From the NCBI RefSeq assembly GCF_025685545.1, contig NZ_JAGSYC010000021.1, forward strand, positions 186,001-250,000: a stretch of DNA of 64,000 bases, written 5' to 3'. The translations under genes were made by a program, and so were the position numbers. How positions within the stretch are numbered: position 1 is the stretch's first letter; each line of letters opens with the position of its first letter. The stretch comes from Granulicella paludicola. Lineage in GTDB: Bacteria > Acidobacteriota > Terriglobia > Terriglobales > Acidobacteriaceae. This document shows, piece after piece, positions 1 through 7,468 of this stretch. The notes below the pieces were generated by a model. It saw nothing but the letters and a program-made list of their open reading frames with translations. It was not told the DNA's origin and made no database searches.

Positions 1-62
1 CCCGCATCATCCCCCACTACGAACGCTACTACGAGCAGATGATCTCTAAAACCAAAGCCTGA
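1..62 (+). CDS. C-terminal end of an unidentified protein (5' partial)
   Basis: Only the last 19 residues and the TGA stop (60-62) are in the window. Reading from base 3 the tail is rich in Tyr and charged residues (PHYERYYEQM) and ends SKTKA. This is too short to assign to a family. The next gene starts 158 bp downstream with its own ribosome binding site, so co-transcription is not evident. Confidence 0.5.
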   Translation, partial: RIIPHYERYYEQMISKTKA

Positions 63-220
63 TTCCTCTGTTTCTCCACAACGATTGCGATATCTCAGCG
101 ACAAGACATCGTCGTTAGGACCAAGCAACTCTCCTTAAAATTTTCTAATGTCTCCTGCGCCCCCGCCGATACACGGAATGGGCCACAAATATTCGCCTGC
201 CTGGGCGCAAGGAGACATAC

Positions 221-736
221 ATGAAAGGCACGATCGTAAAGTGCATGCAGGACCTCGTCACTCGAGATTTCGGCAAAGACAAGTGGCAGGCATCTCTTAC
301 CGCCGCAGGCCTCAACGGCACTGTCATCACCGTTCAATCGGACGTTCCGGATACGGACGTTCACAAGCTCATCAAGGGCATCGCAGACGTCAACGGCCTC
401 AAGGTCGACCAGGTCATCGAGGCTTTCGGTGACTACTGGTCCTCCGTCTACGCTCCCTCCATCTACTCCGTCTACTTCGACAAGGCCAAGAGCGCCAAAG
501 AGCTTCTCACCAATCTCGGCAACATCCACACCGTCGTCACCAAATCGGTCCCCAACGCTGCCCCACCCGCCTTCACCTACGAGTGGGAGAGCGACAAGGT
601 TCTCATCATGAACTACTCCTCCTCCCGCGGCATGGTCCAGTTCATGCCGGCCCTCGTGCGAGGCGTCGGAAAGTACTACAAAGAGAAGATCAACGTCAGC
701 CTCAGTGGCAACAAGGTGCGCGTTCAGTTCGCCTGA
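221..736 (+). CDS. Stand-alone H-NOX (heme NO-binding, HNOB) protein
   Basis: A 171-residue single-domain H-NOX protein, the bacterial relative of the soluble guanylate cyclase heme domain; it binds heme and senses NO. Family hallmarks are visible: the N-terminal MKG start, a proximal-heme histidine candidate His103 in NIHTVV, and the YxSxR heme-propionate motif as Tyr132-Ser134-Arg136. Aligned by the YxSxR motif to Thermoanaerobacter H-NOX, the distal O2-stabilising Tyr140 position is Phe141, so selectivity for NO over O2 is predicted (inference). The start is supported by AAGGAG at 209-214, six bases upstream. H-NOX genes usually sit beside a histidine kinase, a cyclic-di-GMP enzyme or a chemoreceptor; none is seen downstream, where dinB follows, and the upstream gene is cut off. 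Confidence 0.9.
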   Translation: MKGTIVKCMQDLVTRDFGKDKWQASLTAAGLNGTVITVQSDVPDTDVHKLIKGIADVNGLKVDQVIEAFGDYWSSVYAPSIYSVYFDKAKSAKELLTNLGNIHTVVTKSVPNAAPPAFTYEWESDKVLIMNYSSSRGMVQFMPALVRGVGKYYKEKINVSLSGNKVRVQFA

Positions 737-827
737 TATCCAGGCCGTTGTCCCAGCTCCAGGACAGCGGCCTCGGGATGTTATTTCTAAATCTCCACCT
801 CACCCACTTGTTCGCCTTGTCTTCGCT

Positions 828-858
828 TACAATCAGTCCTGAGAGTCAAACTCAGGAC
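828..858 (+). promoter_or_regulatory. dinB promoter -10 box with adjoining inverted repeat (candidate operator)
   Basis: A TACAAT -10-like hexamer at 828-833 is followed at once by a perfect inverted repeat, GTCCTGAG (836-843), 7-nt spacer, CTCAGGAC (851-858). The repeat covers the expected transcription start and ends 8 bp before the dinB ATG. The position suits a repressor operator, plausibly for DNA-damage control, or a 5' hairpin. No clear -35 box is seen. Confidence 0.5.
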
Positions 859-866
859 CCCGGCTC

Positions 867-2006
867 ATGGCGACAGACGAACTCGAACCAACCCACAGGC
901 TCGGCACTCGCAAGATTGTCCACGTCGACATGGACGCCTTTTATGCTTCGGTCGAACAGCGCGACGATCCCGCCCTCCGCAATCGGCCTGTCGTCGTCGC
1001 CTGGAAGGGCAAACGCTCTGTCGTCTGCGCAGCCTCCTACGAAGCCCGACGCTTCGGCGTCCGCTCGGCTATGCCCGCCATCACCGCCGAGCGACTCTGT
1101 CCCGAAGCCGTCTTTATCCCACCCGATTTCACTCGCTACAAAACCGCCTCGCAGGCCGTCCGCGAGATCTTCCAGCGCCACACCGACGCCATCGAGCCGC
1201 TCTCGCTCGACGAGGCTTACCTCGATGTGACCGAAAATAAGCTCAATCTGCCCACAGCCACTTTGGTCGCCAAGACCATCCGCCAGCAGATCTGCGAAGA
1301 GCTCAACCTCACCGCCTCCGCTGGCATCGCGCCAAATAAGTTCCTTGCCAAGATCGCCTCCGACTGGAGAAAGCCCAACGGCCAGTTCGTCATCCAGCCG
1401 CACGAAGTGCAAGCCTTCCTGATTCCCCTGCCCGTCGGCCGTATTCCCGGCGTCGGCAAGGTCACCGAAACCCGCATGGCCGAGGTCGGCATCAAGACCG
1501 TCGGCGACATCTATTCCATGGCGCTCTCCACCCTGGAGCAGCACTTTGGTCGTTACGGCTCGCGTCTCTTCGAACTGGCGCGCGGCATCGATCACAACCC
1601 GGTCATCTCGAACCGTGTCCGCAAGCAGATCTCCGCCGAAGACACCTTCCCCGACGACATCCCGTTGCCCCAATGTGACGAACATATCCGCCGACTCTCT
1701 GAGAAAGTCTGGAAAGCGTCGAAGGACAACGCTCGCGGAGCCAGGACCGTCGGCCTCAAGCTCAAGACAAAACAGTTCAGCTCCCTCACCCGCAGCCTGA
1801 CCCTCTCTGCCCCCGTCGTCTCCTGCGAAGAGTTAGCTGACACAGCTTTGGCTCTCTGCCATCGCGTCGATCTCGGCCCCGACCAGCTCTACCGCCTCGT
1901 CGGCGTCGGCCTCAGCAACTTCCAGCTCGACGTCGAAGAAGAGGTCGAGGTCGTTACCCCTCTCTTTTCCGCAGAAACGAGCGAAGAAGTCGAATTACCT
2001 TCCTAA
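867..2006 (+). CDS. dinB: DNA polymerase IV (Y-family translesion polymerase)
   Basis: A 379-residue Y-family polymerase that copies damaged templates. The palm motif HVDMDAFYASVE holds metal ligand Asp21 and steric-gate candidate Tyr26; SLDEAYLDVT supplies Asp115/Glu116. A helix-hairpin-helix motif (GRIPGVGKVTETRM, about residue 190) and a little-finger domain follow, so the protein is full length. The ATG at 867 begins 14-20 residues before the usual DinB N-terminus, which is normal for extended forms. It is transcribed alone; an inverted repeat overlaps its probable promoter (836-858). The C-terminal ~20 residues are acidic (EEEVEVV) and no canonical QLxLF clamp-binding motif is obvious. 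Confidence 0.95.
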   Translation: MATDELEPTHRLGTRKIVHVDMDAFYASVEQRDDPALRNRPVVVAWKGKRSVVCAASYEARRFGVRSAMPAITAERLCPEAVFIPPDFTRYKTASQAVREIFQRHTDAIEPLSLDEAYLDVTENKLNLPTATLVAKTIRQQICEELNLTASAGIAPNKFLAKIASDWRKPNGQFVIQPHEVQAFLIPLPVGRIPGVGKVTETRMAEVGIKTVGDIYSMALSTLEQHFGRYGSRLFELARGIDHNPVISNRVRKQISAEDTFPDDIPLPQCDEHIRRLSEKVWKASKDNARGARTVGLKLKTKQFSSLTRSLTLSAPVVSCEELADTALALCHRVDLGPDQLYRLVGVGLSNFQLDVEEEVEVVTPLFSAETSEEVELPS

Positions 2007-2160
2007 GTTCGCAACCCTCGCCACCCGACAGGGTTAACTACCCCATTAACCCGCTGGATGCCCCACCGCACCCGGCTACCCGCGCCGCCCAAGAAGCGTC
2101 CTATCCTTTAGATAGGTACAGCTTCGCCCACCAGCACGCTGAATCGGGAGATAACCCACC

Positions 2161-3207
2161 ATGATGAAGAAGAACTCCATCCTTCCCCTGCTCGCCGCCC
2201 TTGCCCTCTTTGCACCGGCCACGCGCCTCCTCGCGCAGGACACAGGTGTCTCGCATCCCGAGCAGCTGAACGACAACATCGAATCCACGACCGACGACAC
2301 GCCGCACTACAAGAAGCCTTCCCCTGCTGTTCCGGTTTCCGCTGTTCCCAGCGCAGATGCGAGCACGGCAGCGGACGCCTCCGTACCTCCAGGCACGACC
2401 TTCAAGGTCATTGGCCCCGCGAAATCTGTCGACCCAGACGCGCCCATCTCGGCGCCTCAGCAGAGCTATTCGCAGCAGCAGTATTCTCAGCCTTCGAACG
2501 ACGACCACTACACCCCGCGCCGCAGTGAACCCGGCTTCAGCCCGTCCTCGCCAGCGTTCAACCCCAACGACCCGAACAGCGGCGTCGTTACGAGCGTCTA
2601 CCTCGGACCGAACGATCTGCCCATCGGCACGCGCATCGTCGCACAGCTCAACAGCACCATCTCCACCAAGGTCACTCCCGCGGGCACACGCTTCGCGGCC
2701 GAGCTCTCTCAACCCGTGCTTCGCGACGGCCGCGTCTTTCTTCCAGCCGGTAGCGTCATCAACGGTCGCATCACTCAAATCCACGGGGGTCGTCGCATCT
2801 CCGGCAGCTCAGCGATTCGCCTTCAGGCCGACCAGATCATCCTTCCCAACGGTGGCATCTTCCGCATCAACGCGGAGGTCGTCGACATCGACCACTTCAA
2901 CGCCTCCCACGTCAACCATGAAGGCGTCATCACCGCGAACTCCAACGGCGCGGTCACGCTCGGCGCTGCCGGACTCACCACCGCTACCGGCGCAGTCGCC
3001 GGAGCGCTCATCGGCGGCGGCGTAGGCGCAGTTGTCGGAGCAGGCGTCGGCGCTGGCCTCGGAACCTACTGGTGGCTCCGTCAGGACCACCAGCAGACAC
3101 TCCCTACTGGAACCGAGATCGTCTTCAGCCTCAACGACGTCCTCACGGTGACTCCCGCAACGGACCGCTACGTGGCCGCTCCCCCAGTGCCAAACCCTGG
3201 CTACTAA
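2161..3207 (+). CDS. Exported protein with VirB10/TrbI-like middle and glycine-zipper C-terminus, unknown function
   Basis: 348 residues starting with a clear signal peptide (MMKKNSILPLLAALALFAPA...LLAQ). Residues about 30-140 are low complexity (Pro, Ser, Gln, Asp) and probably disordered. Residues about 155-245 form a compact domain (GTRIVAQLNSTIST, PAGTRFAAEL, LPAGSVINGRI) that recalls the beta-rich domain of TrbI/VirB10-like proteins. Then comes a hydrophobic Gly/Ala stretch with repeated GxxxG spacing, typical of a glycine zipper that inserts in membranes, and a short polar tail. No secretion-system genes are nearby, so a conjugation role is not supported; a cell-envelope role is more likely. 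RBS GGGAG lies about 7 nt before the ATG. Confidence 0.65.
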   Translation: MMKKNSILPLLAALALFAPATRLLAQDTGVSHPEQLNDNIESTTDDTPHYKKPSPAVPVSAVPSADASTAADASVPPGTTFKVIGPAKSVDPDAPISAPQQSYSQQQYSQPSNDDHYTPRRSEPGFSPSSPAFNPNDPNSGVVTSVYLGPNDLPIGTRIVAQLNSTISTKVTPAGTRFAAELSQPVLRDGRVFLPAGSVINGRITQIHGGRRISGSSAIRLQADQIILPNGGIFRINAEVVDIDHFNASHVNHEGVITANSNGAVTLGAAGLTTATGAVAGALIGGGVGAVVGAGVGAGLGTYWWLRQDHQQTLPTGTEIVFSLNDVLTVTPATDRYVAAPPVPNPGY

Positions 3208-3231
3208 GCAAACTCGCTTCTGCTAATCAGC

Positions 3232-3257
3232 AACGCCGACCCAACCGGGCCGGCGTT
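3232..3257 (+). terminator. Hairpin between convergent genes
   Basis: AACGCCG at 3232-3238 pairs with CGGCGTT at 3251-3257, followed by T-rich sequence. It lies between the convergent genes ending at 3207 and 3299 and suits a terminator for the plus-strand gene. Confidence 0.5.
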
Positions 3258-3298
3258 TCCGTATTTCAGCGGCGAAAGCTATGTGGCTCAGATCAGAT

Positions 3299-4180
3299 TC
3301 AATTCGGCGAAGGCTTCTCAATGTGATCGATCACGAGAAAACGATCCATCCCCTTGGCACTCTCCAGCTTCAGACCCAGCACATTCTGGATCGCCAGATC
3401 GAGCGCGGGAACAGACTCCTGATCGTCGGCGCTACGCCCGCTCTGAAGTGCTCCTTGATACTGCAAAATAAAATCGTACGTGCCTGTAAGGCCTGTCCGA
3501 TCTTTGACCGGATGCCCCAGTTGTCCCGACAGCATCTCTGCAATCTTCGCAGTGGTGCATTTATGCGCGACAAAAGTATAGCCGTGGCCGGGAGAGCCAT
3601 CGCCGCGCTGATAGATCGGTGGCAATCCCTGATCGCCCCAGTCTTTCAACTCCTCCGCAGTTGGAGGTGAACTTCCACCAGGCGCCATCTTTACGCCTTT
3701 CTTTCCCACCAACAGATCGTATGTCTGCGTGCTCCGCATCTCCCAGTGTGTCTTCAACTGAAAGCGGTCAGCCAGCAGAGCCTGCAACATATGTTGCTGT
3801 TCAAGCTGCGCCTCAGGACGGTCTAACTTGGCCATGCGCTCATCCATAGCAGCATCCGACTTCGCCTCTACGTTGAACATCGCCCGCCAGTTCGGCACAC
3901 CCACCATCTGGTCCCAGCGAATCCCATAGGCGACGCTCAGCAAGTTCCGAATGTCGAAGTTTGTCACCCGAAAGGTCGTCGAGCCCGAAACGAAGCCTCC
4001 GCCAACCAAATATGAGTTCGCTGGAGGGCTCTCCCGTACAGACGCAACATCGAAGGTCATCGTCGGCACATACTCGGCGCTAGCGGCCTTCGCGTGCACG
4101 TCCGGTGAGACAGTCTGGGCACCAGAAACACATGGAACCGTCATCCCCAGCGCAACCGACAATATGCCGCGAGACAGCAT
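3299..4180 (-). CDS. TIGR03435 family exported protein
   Basis: 293 residues with an N-terminal signal sequence (MLSRGILSVALGM...). The opening FDVASVRES, the 'FRVTNFDIRNLLSVAYGI' segment, the LLADRFQLKTH segment and the 'YDFILQY' ending are signatures of TIGR03435, a family expanded in soil Acidobacteria whose function is not established. The start is supported by AAGGGGG seven bases upstream. It begins 27 bp after the Ser/Thr kinase gene on the same strand, so the two are probably co-transcribed. In other acidobacteria I recall members of this family near M56 BlaR-type peptidase/sensor genes; here the sensor partner would be a protein kinase. Confidence 0.85.
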   Translation of the reverse strand: MLSRGILSVALGMTVPCVSGAQTVSPDVHAKAASAEYVPTMTFDVASVRESPPANSYLVGGGFVSGSTTFRVTNFDIRNLLSVAYGIRWDQMVGVPNWRAMFNVEAKSDAAMDERMAKLDRPEAQLEQQHMLQALLADRFQLKTHWEMRSTQTYDLLVGKKGVKMAPGGSSPPTAEELKDWGDQGLPPIYQRGDGSPGHGYTFVAHKCTTAKIAEMLSGQLGHPVKDRTGLTGTYDFILQYQGALQSGRSADDQESVPALDLAIQNVLGLKLESAKGMDRFLVIDHIEKPSPN

Positions 4181-4207
4181 TCGATACCCCCTTGAAGCCG
4201 CAAAGCC

Positions 4208-6700
4208 TTAGCTCACCACCTGCGACAGCAGCCGTTTCCAATTCTTCTGGTTCCGTTTGTAGCTCTTCTTCAAATCGTCCAGCGTCCGCTGAAAGTCCGA
4301 GTTATCGCTCATCCCGCGCCACGCCGGATTCTTGCTGAACCAGGGATAGTTCTCATTACCCAGATAGATTGCGCGACGCAGCCAGTGCAAAGCCTCCGCG
4401 CTATCGCCTTCCACCGCGAAGTACGTAGCCAGTCGATACGCCATCTCGCTGTCCGCTTCCGCGGCAGCCAGAGTCTCTTCCTTGATGAACTCGAGCGCGC
4501 GTTTGCGTTCGCCAAGCTGCACGTAGCACATCGCAATCGTCGGATACACAATGCGCAGCGTGTTGTCGTCCTGCGTCACCTTTTCCAGCGTCTCGACGGC
4601 CTTGGACAGCTGTCCTTCGCGCATCTGCTGATAGCCCTGCGAGATGCGCAGCATCGGTTGCCGCGGTTCCAGCGTCAGTCCCTTTTCAATCTCGTCGCCC
4701 GCCAGCTCCAGCTGGTTCTGATATTGATACACACGGGCGCGATGGTTGTAGATCATCGCCGCGTTGCTTGGGTTCAACCGCAGCGACGTATTGAACTGGT
4801 CGAGCGCCTCTTCATAAAGACCATCGATCCGCAGCGTCAGTCCAGCCACGAGATGCACATTCCAGTCGTTGCCCGCCTGCTGCAACAGGTGCTCGATACC
4901 GTGCCTCGCGCTCTCTTTTTCTCCGCGGCTCAGCAGCATGTAGACGCGATACAGATTCGCTTCAACCGAAGCGCTGTCCCGTTCCAAAGCCTTATCGAAC
5001 GACCGTCGCGCCTCCAACACATGCATCTGTCCGCCAAGTCCATGGCGAGCATATTGCAGGTGCGTAATTCCCAGCCCTGACCATCCAGGCGCATACTTCG
5101 GATCGCGCTTCACCACGCCTTCAAACAACTCACGGGCACGATCAAGTTCGTCGCGGTTGCCCGTTCTTGACATGAATGAAGACAGCAGCGCGCGCGCCTC
5201 CAGATACTCCTCGGAGACATCGTCGCCCAGGAACGCCACACTTGTCGGGCCAACAGCCTTCACCAGCCCGCCCTGCAACCCACCGTGAAGCTCCGCAAAC
5301 ACCTCGTCGCAGATCTCGGTCTGCACCGCGATCAGATCGAACGACCCCACACTGATCGACCCACCAGTCCTCACGCTTTGGCCGCTGACATCCAGCAACT
5401 GCCAGCTCAGATCGAAGCCACTATCCGAGCGCAGAAAGCTGCCCGCCAGCACAAAGTCCACCATCAGCTTGCGACCGATCGCCAGAGGATCGAGCTGGCT
5501 CGTCGGAATGTTCATCAGCGTGCTCGACGGCCGCACTACCAGCGACGGAACCTTCGCAAGACGCGCCGCCAGCGCATCGGCCAGTGCATAACCATAGAAA
5601 TGCGTCGCGTTATGCGCAGCCAGATTCGCGAACGGCAGCACCACGATCGTCGGCCCCTTGCTCTGCGTCGTCGCCGTGCTGTCGCGGAAGCGCTCAGCCA
5701 GCATCGAGAGAATGCCCGTTGTCCGCTTCTCTTCCTCGGGCGTCTCCATATCGAGCCGCTGCTGATGGCTCATATTGATCGCGCCCGAACCAGGAAGCAC
5801 CACGTCATCCAGTTGCAGAGACTTCACAATCGTCTTAAGCCCTTCGCGCAGCTCCGCGGCAGACCCATAACGCTCCGACGGCTGCTTTGCCAGGCAGCGC
5901 AGAATAACGCTCTCCAGCTCCTGCGCCAAACCCGGAACGATCTCCCGAAGACTTGGCGGCTCCGCATACTGAATGGCACGAATACTCTGCAACTCCTGCG
6001 CATCCGGCCGGTGGAACGGATGCCGTCCACTGACCATCTCGTACAAAATCACGCCGACAGCGAAGATGTCGCTCTGCACACTCGACTGACCAGTGACGAA
6101 CTGCTCAGGCGCCATGTACGCGATGGTCCCACCGCGCGCGGTATAGGTCGCACCTGCCACAGCGGGTGTGACCTCCTGCTCCGTCAACGACGGGTCGAAA
6201 TCCACACTGCCGCGCTGCAGCCTGCGTGCCAGACCGAAGTCCAGCAGCTTGATCAGGCCGCCATCGGTCAGCATCACGTTCGCCGGCTTCAGATCGCGAT
6301 GGAAGATGCCCATGTTGTGCGCGGCCGCCAGACCGTCGGCGATCTGCATGCCGCTCGAGAGCACAAGTTGGGCATTTGCAGGGCCTTCCGCGATGACCTT
6401 GTCCAGGCTCTTGCCCGGAATGTACTGCATCACAATGTAGGCTTCCCACTCGCCAGAATCCTGCTCGGCCTCACCTACCTCATAGATGGCGCAGACGTTG
6501 GGATGGTCGATGGCCGACGCCAGTCGGGCCTCGCGAAGCTGCGTCGCTCGGACCTGCTCCGGAGTCTGGGATCCGCGCTTCAGCAGCTTCATCACCACGG
6601 GCCGCTGCAGCAACGTGTCGTTCGCCAGAAACACGACACCGCTCCCACCCGAACCGATCTTACGCAGAAACTCATACTGCTTGATTACGCGGCGTGCCAT
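4208..6700 (-). CDS. Serine/threonine protein kinase with C-terminal TPR repeats
   Basis: 830 residues. The N-terminal Hanks-type kinase domain (about 9-290) is complete: glycine loop IGSGGSGVV, catalytic Lys38, HRDLKPANVM with Asp136, DFGLA with Asp154, and MAPEQ. A linker leads to a region (about 345-480) resembling the FlgO/TolB-like 'adenylate cyclase' domain (IVVLPFANLAAHN), then TPRs to about residue 800. No strongly hydrophobic membrane helix is seen, so it is probably cytosolic, unlike PASTA kinases. The TPR half likely presents partner proteins. It is the first gene of a probable two-gene unit with the TIGR03435 gene. Confidence 0.93.
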   Translation of the reverse strand: MARRVIKQYEFLRKIGSGGSGVVFLANDTLLQRPVVMKLLKRGSQTPEQVRATQLREARLASAIDHPNVCAIYEVGEAEQDSGEWEAYIVMQYIPGKSLDKVIAEGPANAQLVLSSGMQIADGLAAAHNMGIFHRDLKPANVMLTDGGLIKLLDFGLARRLQRGSVDFDPSLTEQEVTPAVAGATYTARGGTIAYMAPEQFVTGQSSVQSDIFAVGVILYEMVSGRHPFHRPDAQELQSIRAIQYAEPPSLREIVPGLAQELESVILRCLAKQPSERYGSAAELREGLKTIVKSLQLDDVVLPGSGAINMSHQQRLDMETPEEEKRTTGILSMLAERFRDSTATTQSKGPTIVVLPFANLAAHNATHFYGYALADALAARLAKVPSLVVRPSSTLMNIPTSQLDPLAIGRKLMVDFVLAGSFLRSDSGFDLSWQLLDVSGQSVRTGGSISVGSFDLIAVQTEICDEVFAELHGGLQGGLVKAVGPTSVAFLGDDVSEEYLEARALLSSFMSRTGNRDELDRARELFEGVVKRDPKYAPGWSGLGITHLQYARHGLGGQMHVLEARRSFDKALERDSASVEANLYRVYMLLSRGEKESARHGIEHLLQQAGNDWNVHLVAGLTLRIDGLYEEALDQFNTSLRLNPSNAAMIYNHRARVYQYQNQLELAGDEIEKGLTLEPRQPMLRISQGYQQMREGQLSKAVETLEKVTQDDNTLRIVYPTIAMCYVQLGERKRALEFIKEETLAAAEADSEMAYRLATYFAVEGDSAEALHWLRRAIYLGNENYPWFSKNPAWRGMSDNSDFQRTLDDLKKSYKRNQKNWKRLLSQVVS

Positions 6701-6955
6701 GTATCCATTATCGCAGTACGGCCTGCCCGACCGTGTGGAAGATGCCGTGGCTCGCGAGACGCGCGACTCAGTTCAATGTTGGGAATCGGTTGCCTCAAAA
6801 TATTTTCAACTCTCAGGCAACTCCACAGGCAGCGTTTTTCAAACTCCCTGCATCAGAAAGTGCATAGTGCGAACGAATGCGCTCACAAAAGAGGATGAGA
6901 GACCGCTATCCCTGCCATTTTCCGTCAGGTCAGCCTACTTTCACCGGGATAACCG

Positions 6956-7354
6956 ATGCCTGCAACGCTGCTGTTGATCGACGATAACGCTATCCAAGCC
7001 GCCACCCGACAAGCGATTCTGAAACGCGGCGGATATTTCGTAATCGTGACCCTGAATCCCGAGCGTGCGCTCGATCAGCTTCGCAGTGGTGAACTGGCTG
7101 CGCCGGTAGATCTCATCATCACGGACCACATTATGCCGGGTATGAACGGACTCGAATTCGTGGCACACGTGCGCGAGTTTGCTCCGGAGCTTCCGGTACT
7201 CGTTATCAGCGGCCTTGCCGAAGCCGAAGAAGAGTACGGCCACCTGAACGTGCATTTCCGCCTCAAGCCCGTGATGCCGGATTACCTTCTCAGCACGGTG
7301 CGCGATCTGCTGAACGGCGTCGGCAGCTCGTCCGAACCCTCTCTGCCAAACTAG
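6956..7354 (+). CDS. Single-domain response regulator (receiver only)
   Basis: 132 residues forming one CheY-like receiver domain: acidic pair Asp9/Asp10 in LLIDDN, phosphoacceptor Asp57 in IITDHIMPGMNG, conserved Ser85 in VISG and Lys104 in RLKP. There is no output domain. No histidine kinase is adjacent: upstream is the divergent Ser/Thr kinase gene with a 255-bp gap, downstream is ccmF. It may act by protein contact, as a phosphate sink, or in a phosphorelay coded elsewhere. The ATG at 6956 is used because GGGAT lies 6-8 bases upstream and the receiver fold starts four residues later. Confidence 0.9.
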   Translation: MPATLLLIDDNAIQAATRQAILKRGGYFVIVTLNPERALDQLRSGELAAPVDLIITDHIMPGMNGLEFVAHVREFAPELPVLVISGLAEAEEEYGHLNVHFRLKPVMPDYLLSTVRDLLNGVGSSSEPSLPN

Positions 7355-7468
7355 CTCCTCCTTCAACCTTTCTCAAGCTTCGCTTCGAAGATCGCACCGC
7401 TGCGCCTTCGCTACGCGCACTCGTACGCCAAGTTTGAGAGAATAGTAGGCGAAGGAAGCCCCAAGCAC

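Noticed and set aside
5285..6898. 537-codon open frame on the plus strand
   Set aside because: It is antisense to the Ser/Thr kinase gene, has an Arg/His/Gln-rich composition typical of shadow frames in GC-rich DNA, and no family motif.
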